DNA of 64,000 nt from Baekduia soli (GCF_007970665.1 NZ_CP042430.1:4154001-4218000), one strand, 5' to 3'. Numbered from the stretch's first letter, positions 7,987 through 14,973 are shown. Numbers and translations are program-made. Notes: generated from the letters alone by a model not told the origin.

Positions 7987-8162
7987 GCGGCGGCCGTCCT
8001 TCCTGTGGTCGTGGGGTCGCGACGCTCGGGCGTGCCGCGGGCCACTCGGGAGGAAGAAGGAACCCCCGAGCTACCCAGGGCCGGAGCTACCCCGCCCGCG
8101 GCACGCCGTCGTCGCGTCCAGGACGCCGCAGCAGCAGCGTCCAAGTTGAAGTTCTTGGTCAT
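7968..8162 (-). CDS. tiny Ala/Arg-rich ORF coupled to terS
   Basis: 64 codons starting MTKNFNLDAAAAAS, with the ATG overlapping the stop of the terminase small-subunit gene (ATGA). The coupling suggests it is translated, but after residue 14 the composition is low-complexity (R, A, P, T, S). It may be a very short peptide gene or a degraded one. Confidence 0.3.
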   Translation of the reverse strand: MTKNFNLDAAAAASWTRRRRAAGGVAPALGSSGVPSSSRVARGTPERRDPTTTGRTAAACASAT

Positions 8163-8575
8163 GCGTCGTCCCTCGGCCGCGTCCAGGACGCGGGCAGAGC
8201 GTCGGCCGTGCCCGGTGTGTGCGCGCGGGTGGCGCGGGCCGCGGCGAGCTCGTCGATCGGGTCGATAGCGACGGGCGCCGCCGGTCGCCGGGTCGCGGGC
8301 CGTCTGTCGCCTCGCCGCTGCCCCGCGGGCGTCAGGCCGAGCTGGCTGGCGAGCGCCATCGCTCGACGTGCCGCGCGGTCCCAGGCCGTGGTGTGGCCCT
8401 TCGTGCGCGCCGCGTCGGCTGCCTGCAACGCCCGCAGGTACTCGACGAGCAGCGGATAGAGCGCCTGGTCCCAGGTCCCGGCCGCCTTAAGTGCCTTCAG
8501 CGCCGTGCGCCAGACGCCGAGCCAGTGCGCGTCAAGGCCGGCCGGCGGGCGCTCGAACGTCGGCGTCGCGCCCAT
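8159..8575 (-). CDS. terS: phage terminase small subunit, P27 family
   Basis: This 138-residue protein has the layout of the P27-type small terminase: W-x3-W-x-TALKALKAAGTWDQALYPLLVEYLRALQAADAA, then a second helical block, RAARRAMALASQLGLTPAGQRR. The LGLTP-x-x-(R/Q)-R ending is the family signature, and a Pro/Arg-rich tail follows. TerS recognises the packaging site and recruits the large-subunit motor. No large subunit follows, unlike in a phage, where terL would be next. In PICI satellites a lone terS redirects the helper phage's packaging motor to satellite DNA; that role is inferred here. Coupled to the next small gene by ATGA. Confidence 0.78.
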   Translation of the reverse strand: MGATPTFERPPAGLDAHWLGVWRTALKALKAAGTWDQALYPLLVEYLRALQAADAARTKGHTTAWDRAARRAMALASQLGLTPAGQRRGDRRPATRRPAAPVAIDPIDELAAARATRAHTPGTADALPASWTRPRDDA

Positions 8576-9014
8576 CAGGCCGCCGCCTCGAGGTCGTCTC
8601 CGGGCGCCCGTGAACCCGTCTGGGCGGCATTGGACCCCCCGATCTCGGCGTCGAGCCGGCGCGCGCCGCAGCTCCCCTCACCGGTCCCGATCGCCGGGAG
8701 GTCGGGGTACCCCCCTGGGTCGCGAGGTCGCCGTCAGGTCGCGGCGGGCCGAAGACGAGGTCCTCGCTGCTCTCGTCGTGCTCGCAGGCGCAGGTCGCGG
8801 GGCTCATCCGGCATCGGGCGCAGTGCTCGGCGCCGCAGCCTGCGACGTGCGGCGCGCCGAGCCACGCGGCGCACGTGGCGCACTGTTGGCCGGGTCCGGC
8901 CCACGGCTCCTCTGCGCCGAACACGACGCGCAGAACGCGTGTGCCGTCGTCGAGCAGGACGACGCGGTCGGCCGGTGGGTCCGGGGTCGGGGCGGTGGAG
9001 GCGGCGGTGCCCAT
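8532..9014 (-). CDS. Cys-rich (zinc-binding) hypothetical protein
   Basis: 160 residues. The segment QCATCAAWLGAPHVAG then CGAEHCARCRMSPATCACEH (about residues 44-78) contains eight cysteines and could hold two zinc ions. The C-terminal half is Arg/Pro/Gly-rich and poorly conserved in appearance. It overlaps terS by about 44 bp, and its start overlaps the upstream stop as TGATG. Function unknown; its place directly before terS suggests a packaging or late-regulation role, but that is inference. Confidence 0.5.
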   Translation of the reverse strand: MGTAASTAPTPDPPADRVVLLDDGTRVLRVVFGAEEPWAGPGQQCATCAAWLGAPHVAGCGAEHCARCRMSPATCACEHDESSEDLVFGPPRPDGDLATQGGTPTSRRSGPVRGAAARAGSTPRSGGPMPPRRVHGRPETTSRRRPDGRDADVRAPAGRP

Positions 9015-9250
9015 CAGTGGATGCCCGTTCCGACGTTGAGCGTGAGCTCGTCGCGTTCCTGTCGGCCGACGACGAGGCGCAGGCGCTCGGCGAGCGCGGC
9101 GGCTGCGACCTCGTGCTCACGGATCGCTTCGTCGAGCACGCGGCGTGCGTGGTCGTGGCTGGCGCGTGCGGCGTCGAGGCCGCGGCGCGCGGTGTCGAGG
9201 CGTTCGATCTGGCGGTCGGTCACGGCGCCGTTCTCCTTGTTGGGGTTCAT
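9014..9250 (-). CDS. small helical (coiled-coil) protein
   Basis: 78 residues, MNPNKENGAVTDRQIERLD..., almost entirely helical with a heptad pattern (ARRGLDAARASHDHARRVL, then AAAALAERLRLVVGRQERDE). The start overlaps the upstream stop as ATGA. No family recognised. Confidence 0.55.
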   Translation of the reverse strand: MNPNKENGAVTDRQIERLDTARRGLDAARASHDHARRVLDEAIREHEVAAAALAERLRLVVGRQERDELTLNVGTGIH

Positions 9251-9750
9251 GCGGCGAGCGCCTCGTCGGGCTGGTCGGCCTCGAGGGCGGTGTCGGCCTG
9301 TCCCTGCTCGAGGCCGGTGCAGGCGGCGCAGCGCATGACGCCGGCCGCGTCGCGCAGGAACTGGCGGGCGCCGCGACAGCCGCAGACCGGGTGGCTTGCG
9401 GCGAGGAGCTCGCGGACCCGGGCGAGGGCGACCGGGTGTTGGTCGGTGCGCAGGCGCCGGCCACCTGGGGGTGTGTTGGTGGCGGTCGGTGCGACGGCGG
9501 CGGCGAGCTGCGCGGGCGCGGGGCGGTAGGGGCTCTGCCCGCTGCTGGCCAGGGCGACGAGCGTGTCGCGGACGGTGTCGGCCGGGACGTGCCCGACGGC
9601 GGTGGCGTAGGCGAGCCGGTCGGCCGTCGCGAGCCTCTTGGCCCAGAAGCGGTCGAGGACCTCGAAGACCGCGGCCCAGCCCAGGCGGTCGATCGCGACG
9701 TCGTCGCCGCGATGCACGGCCTGCCGGAGCTCCTCGCGGGCCGCGCTCAT
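9247..9750 (-). CDS. putative helicase-loader-like protein with zinc knuckle
   Basis: 167 residues, with GAAGGA upstream of the ATG. The N-terminal half (AAVFEVLDRFWAKRLATAD then VPADTVRDTLVALASSGQS and YRPAPAQLAAAV) resembles the helical N-domain of phage replisome organisers and loader proteins, in which a helix capped by G-x-x-x-R-P-x-P-A-x-L is typical. The C-terminal part carries CGCRGARQFLRDAAGVMRC-AAC, a likely zinc site. It follows directly after the repeat cluster at 9800-9945, which suits a replication role. The assignment rests on pattern only. Confidence 0.45.
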   Translation of the reverse strand: MSAAREELRQAVHRGDDVAIDRLGWAAVFEVLDRFWAKRLATADRLAYATAVGHVPADTVRDTLVALASSGQSPYRPAPAQLAAAVAPTATNTPPGGRRLRTDQHPVALARVRELLAASHPVCGCRGARQFLRDAAGVMRCAACTGLEQGQADTALEADQPDEALAA

Positions 9751-9799
9751 CGGGGTGTCCTTCTCGTCGAGAGGACACCATCACCATGAAGTACGCGAG

Positions 9800-9945
9800 C
9801 TGTTGTGATGGTGATGGTTCCCTGATGGTTAAAGGATGGTTCGGGCGAACTCCCCTTCGCCCCCCTGCGTCGGTGAGTTCGCCCCCTCGGGGCACTCACT
9901 TCGCCCCGCGTAGTGAGTTCGCAGCGCACTCAGTTCGCCCCCATC
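9800..9945. repeat. iteron-like repeat cluster, candidate replication origin
   Basis: The octamer GAGTTCGC occurs at 9875-9882 and 9915-9922, as CAGTTCGC at 9931-9938 and inverted at 9845-9852; a related CACTTCGCCCC lies at 9897-9907. Most copies are followed by a C-run. Next to them, at about 9807-9840, is a comparatively AT-rich block with four ATGGT repeats. The cluster fills the only sizeable gap in the leftward operon, between the winged-helix gene and the loader-like gene. Confidence 0.5.
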
Positions 9946-10205
9946 CGGATCGAGTAGGACACGGTCCCCCGCGGGGTGTTCGTCGCCTCGTCCTTCGCGA
10001 TCGCGCCGGACGCCTCGAGGCGGCGCAGCGCGAGCTGGGCGCCGCGGCGCGTGAGCCGCGCCTTCTTGCCGATCGTCGCGACGCTCGGGAACGCGCTCGT
10101 CCCGTCGTCGTGGGCGTGGTCGGCGAGGACGAGCAGGACGAGAAGGTCGCCGCGGTGCTCGACGTCGGAGTGATCGAAGACCCAGGACATGACCCGGACG
10201 CTCAC
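9930..10205 (-). CDS. winged-helix replication-initiator-like protein
   Basis: About 91 residues from a GTG that overlaps the upstream stop (GTGA); an ATG at 10190 is the alternative start. The sequence MSWVFDHSDVEHRGDLLVLLVLADHA then AFPSVATIGKKARLTRRGAQLALRRLEASGAI matches the HTH_36-type winged helix found in phage and plasmid replication initiators (helix, GxxxPS-x-x-T-I, recognition helix with R-RGAQ-x-x-LRRLE). It ends at the edge of the iteron-like cluster. It is shorter than a full initiator, so it may act with other proteins or as a regulator. Confidence 0.6.
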   Translation of the reverse strand: MSVRVMSWVFDHSDVEHRGDLLVLLVLADHAHDDGTSAFPSVATIGKKARLTRRGAQLALRRLEASGAIAKDEATNTPRGTVSYSIRMGAN

Positions 10206-10750
10206 GGCCGCCGGCGCGGGTCGACGCACAGGACGCCGATGGCGTCGTCGGTCAGCGCCCCGCAGGCGACGAGGTCGTCGACCGCCCGCGCGAGCGTCTC
10301 GGGGTCCCAGCCCTGCACGCGGGGCAGCGATGCGACGCCGCCGAGCGACCGGGGCATGAAGCGCGTGAGCTCGTCGAACAGGACGCGGGCGCGCAGGACG
10401 CGAACGGCAGGCCGCGGCGCCGAGAGCGCCGGGGCCCTGGGTAGCTCCCCGTCGTCTCGCGCGGTAGCCGTCGCTCGCGCGCGCGGCGACCGATGACCGC
10501 GCGCTCGAGTCCGGGATCGGCGTGGCGCGTTCGGCTGGCGCCGGGTGCCGCCGGCTCGACGCGCGGAGCGGGGCCGGCCGATCGACATGACCTGGGTCCG
10601 GGAGCCGTCGGCGTTCTCGACCGTCTCGGTCGTGACCTGCATCCCGCTCCAGCCCGCGACCTCGACGAGCGCGGCGGGGAGGCTGTTGGTGGGCGGGGTC
10701 CGCTCGGCGGGGCCGTCGTTGGGGTCAGCGGGGGGAGTAGCGTTCGTCAT
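10202..10750 (-). CDS. hypothetical protein with basic linker
   Basis: 182 residues: an N-terminal part (SLPAALVEVAGWSGMQVTTE), a long Arg/Ala/Pro basic linker (about residues 60-105), and a C-terminal helical part (DELTRFMPRSLGGVASLPRV then WDPETLARAVDDLVACGALT) that may be a small DNA-binding or dimerisation domain. Family not recognised. It overlaps the RHH gene by 26 bp and the winged-helix gene by 4 bp, so the three are co-translated. Confidence 0.5.
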   Translation of the reverse strand: MTNATPPADPNDGPAERTPPTNSLPAALVEVAGWSGMQVTTETVENADGSRTQVMSIGRPRSARRAGGTRRQPNAPRRSRTRARGHRSPRARATATARDDGELPRAPALSAPRPAVRVLRARVLFDELTRFMPRSLGGVASLPRVQGWDPETLARAVDDLVACGALTDDAIGVLCVDPRRRP

Positions 10751-10943
10751 GGCGGGGCGTCTTCCCGTCGAGGTTTTCGGCGCGGGGCGGCTGGCGGGCC
10801 GCCCCGTCGTCTTCTGCGGTCGCGGCCACGTACCAGCGCAGGCCCCGCAGGACCTCGCGGCTCACCGAGCGGTCGGCGGCTCGCGCCCTGGCTCGGATCG
10901 CCTCGTGCAGCTCGTGTGGCACCACGGTCTTCAAGGTGTGCAT
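10725..10943 (-). CDS. ribbon-helix-helix regulator, first gene of the satellite operon
   Basis: 72 residues. MHTLKTVVPHELHEAIRARARAADRSVSREVLRGLRWYVA is a standard Arc/CopG-type ribbon-helix-helix: a short strand (LKTVVP), helix 1 (ELHEAIRARARAAD), turn (RS), and helix 2 (VSREVLRGLRWYV). It is likely a homodimeric operon regulator. The gene heads the leftward operon, so it probably autoregulates through the upstream region at 10944-11110, which holds strong palindromes. Confidence 0.65.
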   Translation of the reverse strand: MHTLKTVVPHELHEAIRARARAADRSVSREVLRGLRWYVAATAEDDGAARQPPRAENLDGKTPRHDERYSPR

Positions 10944-11391
10944 CGATCCGTCCTTGCGACGACGTCGCCTAGCGGTTCAACCTGTAGGACAAGCGTATAG
11001 CCCGCTCCGGACCAACATGGGGTGATTGGTACCGACGAGCGCGTCGGCACCCGCTCCTTCGAAGGATTTCGTGAGACGACGGGGTAGGAATCGACCCCAT
11101 GTTGGTGCGGTAGCCGGGGCTGTTGCGTGTCGGGCCCGGCCGCGAGGAACCGGGCCCGCACGCAGGTAGATGGCAGCGTGGTCAACGACCGCAAGGGCGG
11201 TCGACCATCGACCCCGCCGCGAGGACGAGGCCGGCGCCGGAGGCCGCTTCAGCCGGTTGCCTTGTCATGGGGCGTCGCGATCGCCCGGACGTGCGCTCGG
11301 GCTGGCACGGGTCGTGCGCAGGCGCCACACGATGTCGTCGACGCCGCCGGCGGCTCTCCTGAACGTCCTAGTCCGAGGGCGTACGCGCGAG
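10944..11391. other. gene-poor spacer upstream of the satellite operon
   Basis: A 448-bp stretch without a convincing gene on either strand. It would carry the promoter of the leftward operon; I cannot fix its -10/-35 boxes. The left part (11011-11106) has nested inverted repeats listed separately. The rest (11107-11391) shows nothing I can name. Confidence 0.4.
11011..11106. repeat. 13-bp perfect inverted repeat enclosing two smaller palindromes
   Basis: ACCAACATGGGGT (11011-11023) is repeated as its exact complement at 11094-11106, 70 bp away. Between them lie CCGACG-AGCG-CGTCGG (11032-11047) and the perfect 12-bp palindrome TCCTTCGAAGGA. This nested symmetry suggests an operator complex, an origin or packaging site, or a cruciform or structured RNA. 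Confidence 0.6.
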
Positions 11392-12258
11392 TCAGGCCGG
11401 GCTCACGAACCCAGCCTCGATGGCTCGGATCAGCGCTCCCTCGATGTCGTTGGCCCCTAGCTTGCGCACGATTAGGTTGAGCATCTTGTAGTAGCTCTCG
11501 CCCGGCAGGCTGAGGCGCTCTTGAATCTCGTTAGGGCTGTGCGCCTCACGAAGGAGGGTGAGCATCTCCAATTCGAGCGGCGACAGATGCGGATCAAGCG
11601 CCTCGGACCTACGCGCCGGGTCATCGACGGGCGGCATGTGCGTCGACAGGCCGCCGGAGCTCCCGGTCCGCAGGTTGATCTTGAGCGAGCAGCCTGTGGG
11701 AAGGTGCTCGAGTAGATCCCGCGCGACGCCGCGTGCTTCCTCAGTGAGGTCGTGGGAGTAGTCGATGTCGCAGCGAGCGCCGTCTGCACCGTGCCCTTTG
11801 ATGAGGTCGCGCGCGGTGTAGCCGGTCGCGGTCGAAAGTGCTGCACCGATGGACGAGAGCACCAGGGTCGCTGCGGCGAAGCGCTTGACGCGTCCTCTCG
11901 CGGACGCTGACAGCAGGATCTTGAGCGATCCGGACTCCAGCCCCACGACGACGAAGCCGAGCTCGGCGCCCAGAGCCACGAGCTCGCGCAGGCTTTCCGG
12001 CTCGTGAGACTGCTCGGCTGCCACGACTGCGCCGGCCGCGATCGCCCACCAGCCGCTCGAGGCAGCAAGGGCGGAGGAGACCGTCTCGGCGCCGCGCGAC
12101 CATGAGTAGACCTCCATGTTCGCGTCGACGTCTGTCTCGTCGTCCCAGCCGAGCTCGTTGAACAACGACCACGTGGCGTCCAGGGCGCCGTGGCTCAGCT
12201 CGGCCACGATGGCCTGGGCGAGGTATGCGTCGGCGTCCTGCGAGACGGTCGCGGCCAT
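11392..12258 (-). CDS. LuxR-type HTH protein paired with the TIR-like effector
   Basis: 288 residues. The C-terminal 60 residues (LSPLELEMLTLLREAHSPNE then IQERLSLPGESYYKMLNLIV and RKLGANDIEGALIRAIEAGF) form a LuxR/GerE-type helix-turn-helix. The N-terminal 210 residues are of unknown type and include hydrophobic stretches (WWAIAAGAVVAAEQ, FAAATLVLSSIGAALSTATGY) that could be buried or membrane-associated helices. It follows the TIR-like gene in the same orientation after a 125-bp gap. It could sense infection and control the effector, or be an unlinked regulator. Confidence 0.6.
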   Translation of the reverse strand: MAATVSQDADAYLAQAIVAELSHGALDATWSLFNELGWDDETDVDANMEVYSWSRGAETVSSALAASSGWWAIAAGAVVAAEQSHEPESLRELVALGAELGFVVVGLESGSLKILLSASARGRVKRFAAATLVLSSIGAALSTATGYTARDLIKGHGADGARCDIDYSHDLTEEARGVARDLLEHLPTGCSLKINLRTGSSGGLSTHMPPVDDPARRSEALDPHLSPLELEMLTLLREAHSPNEIQERLSLPGESYYKMLNLIVRKLGANDIEGALIRAIEAGFVSPA

Positions 12259-12383
12259 CGGTGAAACCTACTGAGCTATTTCGACCGCGTCGTCGTGCTC
12301 GTCGTTCCGTGCGCGACCGGCTAGCGCCTGCGAAGGGCCCGCCGCGGGTCGTGCGGCCGCTGGCGGCGCCGTTCGCCCTCGCG

Positions 12384-13148
12384 TCACGGAATCTTGCGAT
12401 GGTCGAACGGGATGTCGGCGGCTTCCAGTTCGCGTCCCAGGGCCAGCTTCCAGGCGCCCGCGGGGTCGAGCCCGATGTAGACGAGCCCATCGATGTCCGA
12501 TGGTTTCTCGACGCCTTCCGACATGAGAACGGCGACCTTCTTGCGCCCGAGTTGAGCACAGAAGAACCCGAACTCGAAGACCACGTTTTGCCGGCCGCGG
12601 CGTTGCATCTGCTCGCCGTCGGCGACGCCGCCGACGTCATCGCCCGTGAGAAGCACGACCGCGTAGGCAGCGCCAGCAGCGTGCGACTCGAACTTCTCAA
12701 GGATCGTCTGTCCCCGGTTCGGCTGCTCGTGTAGGACGACCACCTCGCGCCCGGTGCCGCGCTCGAGAACGCGAACCGCCTCGTGAAGGATCGCGTGTGC
12801 GTGGCCGTGAACAACGAAGATCGTGTTGGCTACGTCAGTCGCCGCTGTAGGCGGTGGGTCGGAGACGGACGGCGCGCGGAACGCGGTCGGCTCCCCGAGG
12901 ACGGCGCGCAGCTCCGCACGGGCTTTGTCGTTGAGCAGCTTGAAGCGCTCGTGAGCCCAATCCGTCCTCTGCCGCTCCGGGAAGTCGTCCCACTCGTCCG
13001 GGACCGGCTCGTGACCGAAGTCCAGCTTCGCGTGCCACTGGTTCAAGCTGTCGAGGATGTGCTGGGCCACGACGCGATCCTTCGTCGCGAAATCCTCGGC
13101 AAGCATGACTGTCTGAGCCCACTTCAGCCTCCGGTCCACGGCCGGCAC
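12384..13148 (-). CDS. TIR-like (CAP12/Pycsar-type) effector, putative anti-phage protein
   Basis: 254 residues from a GTG (a second GTG lies at 13139). The N-terminal ~105 residues form an unassigned helical domain (FATKDRVVAQHILDSLNQWH). The C-terminal domain matches the TIR-like nucleotide-binding family throughout: IFVVHGHAHAILHEAVRVLE, VVVLHEQPNRGQTILEKFE, AYAVVLLTGDDVGG, RRGRQNVVFEFGFFCAQLGR, EKPSDIDGLVYIGLD. In this family TIR domains act as NAD-degrading effectors in cyclic-nucleotide-triggered defence (CBASS, Pycsar). No cyclase gene is adjacent, so the trigger is unknown; the N-terminal domain may sense it. Defence genes on phage satellites commonly block competing phages, which fits this context. 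Confidence 0.8.
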   Translation of the reverse strand: MPAVDRRLKWAQTVMLAEDFATKDRVVAQHILDSLNQWHAKLDFGHEPVPDEWDDFPERQRTDWAHERFKLLNDKARAELRAVLGEPTAFRAPSVSDPPPTAATDVANTIFVVHGHAHAILHEAVRVLERGTGREVVVLHEQPNRGQTILEKFESHAAGAAYAVVLLTGDDVGGVADGEQMQRRGRQNVVFEFGFFCAQLGRKKVAVLMSEGVEKPSDIDGLVYIGLDPAGAWKLALGRELEAADIPFDHRKIP

Positions 13149-13650
13149 TCTAGATGTTCGGTCACGTCTTTGGATCGGTCAGCGACGCCACCGCCCGAGG
13201 TCGTCCGCCCGCGTAGGTCCTCCTGACAGGGGACGCGCAGTCGTGGAGGGGCCCGCCGAGCGATCCGAGGCACTGCAAACGCCTCCCCCCTGCCCCGAGG
13301 GGGTGGCCGCCTTTCCATCGGCGGCCTTCCGCTCCGTCCACGCTCCCCTGGCCGTCCGGTGCCCCCTCGAAGTCCTCGGGGGTCCAACTACGGGCTTGGT
13401 GCTCTCCTGCCTCGGGGCGGTTGCCCCAGCGTGTGCCTCGTCTCCCGTCCCCTGGTGGTGGGCCTCAGACGGGAGGTGACGGCTGCATTCGGCCTGCCTC
13501 TTGCGTTGACGCCCCGGGCGAGGAGCGGGCTATCGGTCGCCGACCCCGGGGCTCTACCGACTCGCGTCCTCCCGGCGGGGCCGGCCGCGCGGACTCGGCG
13601 GGTCGAAGCACAGGCCCCTCTTGCTGTCCCCTTGGTTCTGCCTATATAGG
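13149..13650. other. non-coding stretch rich in hairpins next to attR
   Basis: About 500 bp with no supported gene. It contains many local stems: GGCCGCC/GGCGGCC (13305-13311, 13320-13326), CCCCC/GGGGG (13362-13366, 13378-13382), GGGGC/GCCCC (13414-13418, 13423-13427) and CTCCCGTC/GACGGGAG (13442-13449, 13468-13475). A structured RNA or a cis-acting DNA region is possible. I cannot match it to RNase P RNA, tmRNA or a group I intron. Confidence 0.4.
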
Positions 13651-13680
13651 ATTATCTCACCAGATGGCTCAACCCGGCCG
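13640..13680. other. attR: right junction of element with comEC
   Basis: Element sequence (ending ...TATAGGATTATCTC) meets comEC at the AC core (13659-13660), to the right of which CAGATGGCTC continues the gene. Reading leftward, comEC codons run through the core and hit a TAA at 13652-13654 supplied by the element. Confidence 0.75.
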
Positions 13681-14371
13681 CGCGGAAGTCGTCGGCCACG
13701 TCGCCCGGCAGGGCCTCATCCTCGCCCAGGACCATGCCGCGCAGCAGCCCGGCCTCGGCGGGAGGCAGGCCACCGTCCAGCGACGACTCGGCGCGGCGGC
13801 GGATCGCGTCGACGAGCCCGGCCGCACCTCCTCGCCGGCGCCCGGACGGACGCACATGGGAGGCCGCGAGCACCGCGTGCGCGCGGGCGGCGCGGGCCGT
13901 GCGGTCGGCCGCCCGCAGCCGGCCCCGAACGACCACGATGTCCCCGATGCCCGGCGGGGTGGCGGCCGTGCCCCACCGGGGGAGCCGCAGCAGGACGCGC
14001 TCGCCCCGCCAGGACGCCACGGCGCGCCGGCCGCCGAACGCATCGGTCCGCACCGCGGTGAGCAACGTGACCGACCCCGAGACGATCCGGCCGAGCTCGG
14101 GCGTCAGCCGCGTACGGTCCAGGGCCGCCGTGCGCGCCTGGGCGGCGACGGCGGCCACGAGCACCACGGCCCCGAGCACGAGGCCCAGCGCCGCCGGCCG
14201 CACGCACCCGGCGCCGGCGGCGGCCAGCGCGACGAGCAGCGCCACGCCCACGACGGCGCCCGCCGGCGCCCGGGGGCCCAGGAGAAGGCCGAGCACCGCG
14301 CAGGCGAGGACGAGGTGACGCGGGTGGTCGCGCGCGGCCGCGGCCGCGGGCCGACGCACGGCGATCGTCAC
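13652..14371 (-). pseudogene. comEC: comEC 5' half, truncated by element insertion
   Basis: Starts at a GTG that overlaps the comEA stop (GTGA), encoding VTIAVRRPAAAAARDH. It has two or three N-terminal membrane segments (HLVLACAVLGLLLG, VVGVALLVALAAAG) and the DUF4131-type periplasmic domain (IGDIVVVRGRLRAADR), ending LLRGMVLGEDEALPGDV-ADDFRAAGLSHLVR-stop. The final two codons come from the insertion. The missing continuation, LVAASGQN, is at the left end of the element, so uptake of transforming DNA should be abolished while the element is in place. Confidence 0.9.
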
Positions 14372-14973
14372 GCCTGCACCTGCGCGCGCAGCGCCTCGAG
14401 CTTCTTGGGACCGATGCCGGGGACCTGGGCGAGCTCGTCGACGCTGCGGAACCCGCCGTGGGCCTGCCGGTACTCGAGGATCTTGCGCGCCGTGGCCGGG
14501 CCGACGCCCTCGAGGGTGTCGAGCTGCTCGGCCGTGGCGGCGTTCAGGCTCACCGGCGCCGGCGCCGAGGCCGTCCCGGGCGGCCCCGTGGCCCCCGGCG
14601 CGGCGGCGGGGGCCGCCCCCGCGGCGCTGCGGCGCGGTACGACGACCTGCTGGGCGTCGGCGACCTTCGCCGCCAGGTTGATGGCCTGCAGATCCGCGCC
14701 GCGGGCCGCCCCGCCGGCGCGGCGGATCGCGTCCTGGACGCGCTGGCCGGCGCGCAGCCGGTAGACGCCCGGCCGCCGGACCGCGCCGACGACGTGGACG
14801 AGCGGACGCGCCGATGGCGCCGCCGCGACGGTTGCGGTAACCGGCCCGCGCGACGAGGACGCCACCGCCGCCGGCGCGCCGCCACCCGCGTGCAGGGCGC
14901 GCCAGCCCAGGAGCGCCACGAGCACGGCGCAGGCCGCGTAGGCGGCGAGCTCGGAGCGGCTGAGATCGGGCAC
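14368..14973 (-). CDS. comEA: ComEA, DNA receptor for transformation
   Basis: 201 residues. An N-terminal membrane anchor (LAAYAACAVLVALLGW) is followed by an SLBB domain (VHVVGAVRRPGVYRL...AINLAAKVADAQQVVVP, about 59-112). A C-terminal helix-hairpin-helix pair (LNAATAEQLDTLEGVGPATA then FRSVDELAQVPGIGPKKLEA, about 140-200) binds double-stranded DNA without sequence specificity at the cell surface and feeds ComEC. It is directly coupled to comEC. It is intact, in contrast to the interrupted comEC. Confidence 0.95.
   Translation of the reverse strand: MPDLSRSELAAYAACAVLVALLGWRALHAGGGAPAAVASSSRGPVTATVAAAPSARPLVHVVGAVRRPGVYRLRAGQRVQDAIRRAGGAARGADLQAINLAAKVADAQQVVVPRRSAAGAAPAAAPGATGPPGTASAPAPVSLNAATAEQLDTLEGVGPATARKILEYRQAHGGFRSVDELAQVPGIGPKKLEALRAQVQA

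Larger units (their letters stand above)
2035..13660. mobile_element. 11.6 kb phage-satellite-like (PICI-like) integrative element in comEC
   Basis: The element runs between the two AC cores at 2033-2034 and 13659-13660. From left to right it holds a large serine recombinase, a possible Ntn-hydrolase-like gene, a membrane protein, a small zinc protein under a LexA-type box, a leftward operon of about ten coupled genes including a P27-type terminase small subunit, a repeat cluster, a winged-helix protein and an RHH regulator, then a TIR-like effector module and a structured non-coding stretch. I find no terminase large subunit, portal, capsid, tail, lysin, relaxase or VirB4-type gene. Integrase, replication-type genes, terS and defence genes without virion genes are the hallmark of PICI-type satellites. 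That this element is one is inference. Confidence 0.7.

Noticed and set aside
9747-9929. 60-codon leftward ORF across the iteron-like cluster
   Set aside because: It is made of the translated repeats, has no ribosome-binding site, and fits better as a non-coding origin region.
11123-11480. Rightward ORFs between the RHH gene and the LuxR-HTH gene
   Set aside because: Low-complexity Arg/Pro-rich translation, partly antisense to the LuxR-HTH gene, no start signal.
13149-13650. RNase P RNA, tmRNA or group I intron in the hairpin-rich stretch
   Set aside because: None of the expected conserved core sequences of those RNAs could be located on either strand.
2035-13660. Element as a complete prophage
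   Set aside because: No large terminase, portal, capsid, tail, holin or lysin genes are recognisable in 11.6 kb.
2035-13660. Element as an integrative conjugative element
   Set aside because: No relaxase, coupling protein or type IV secretion ATPase is seen.
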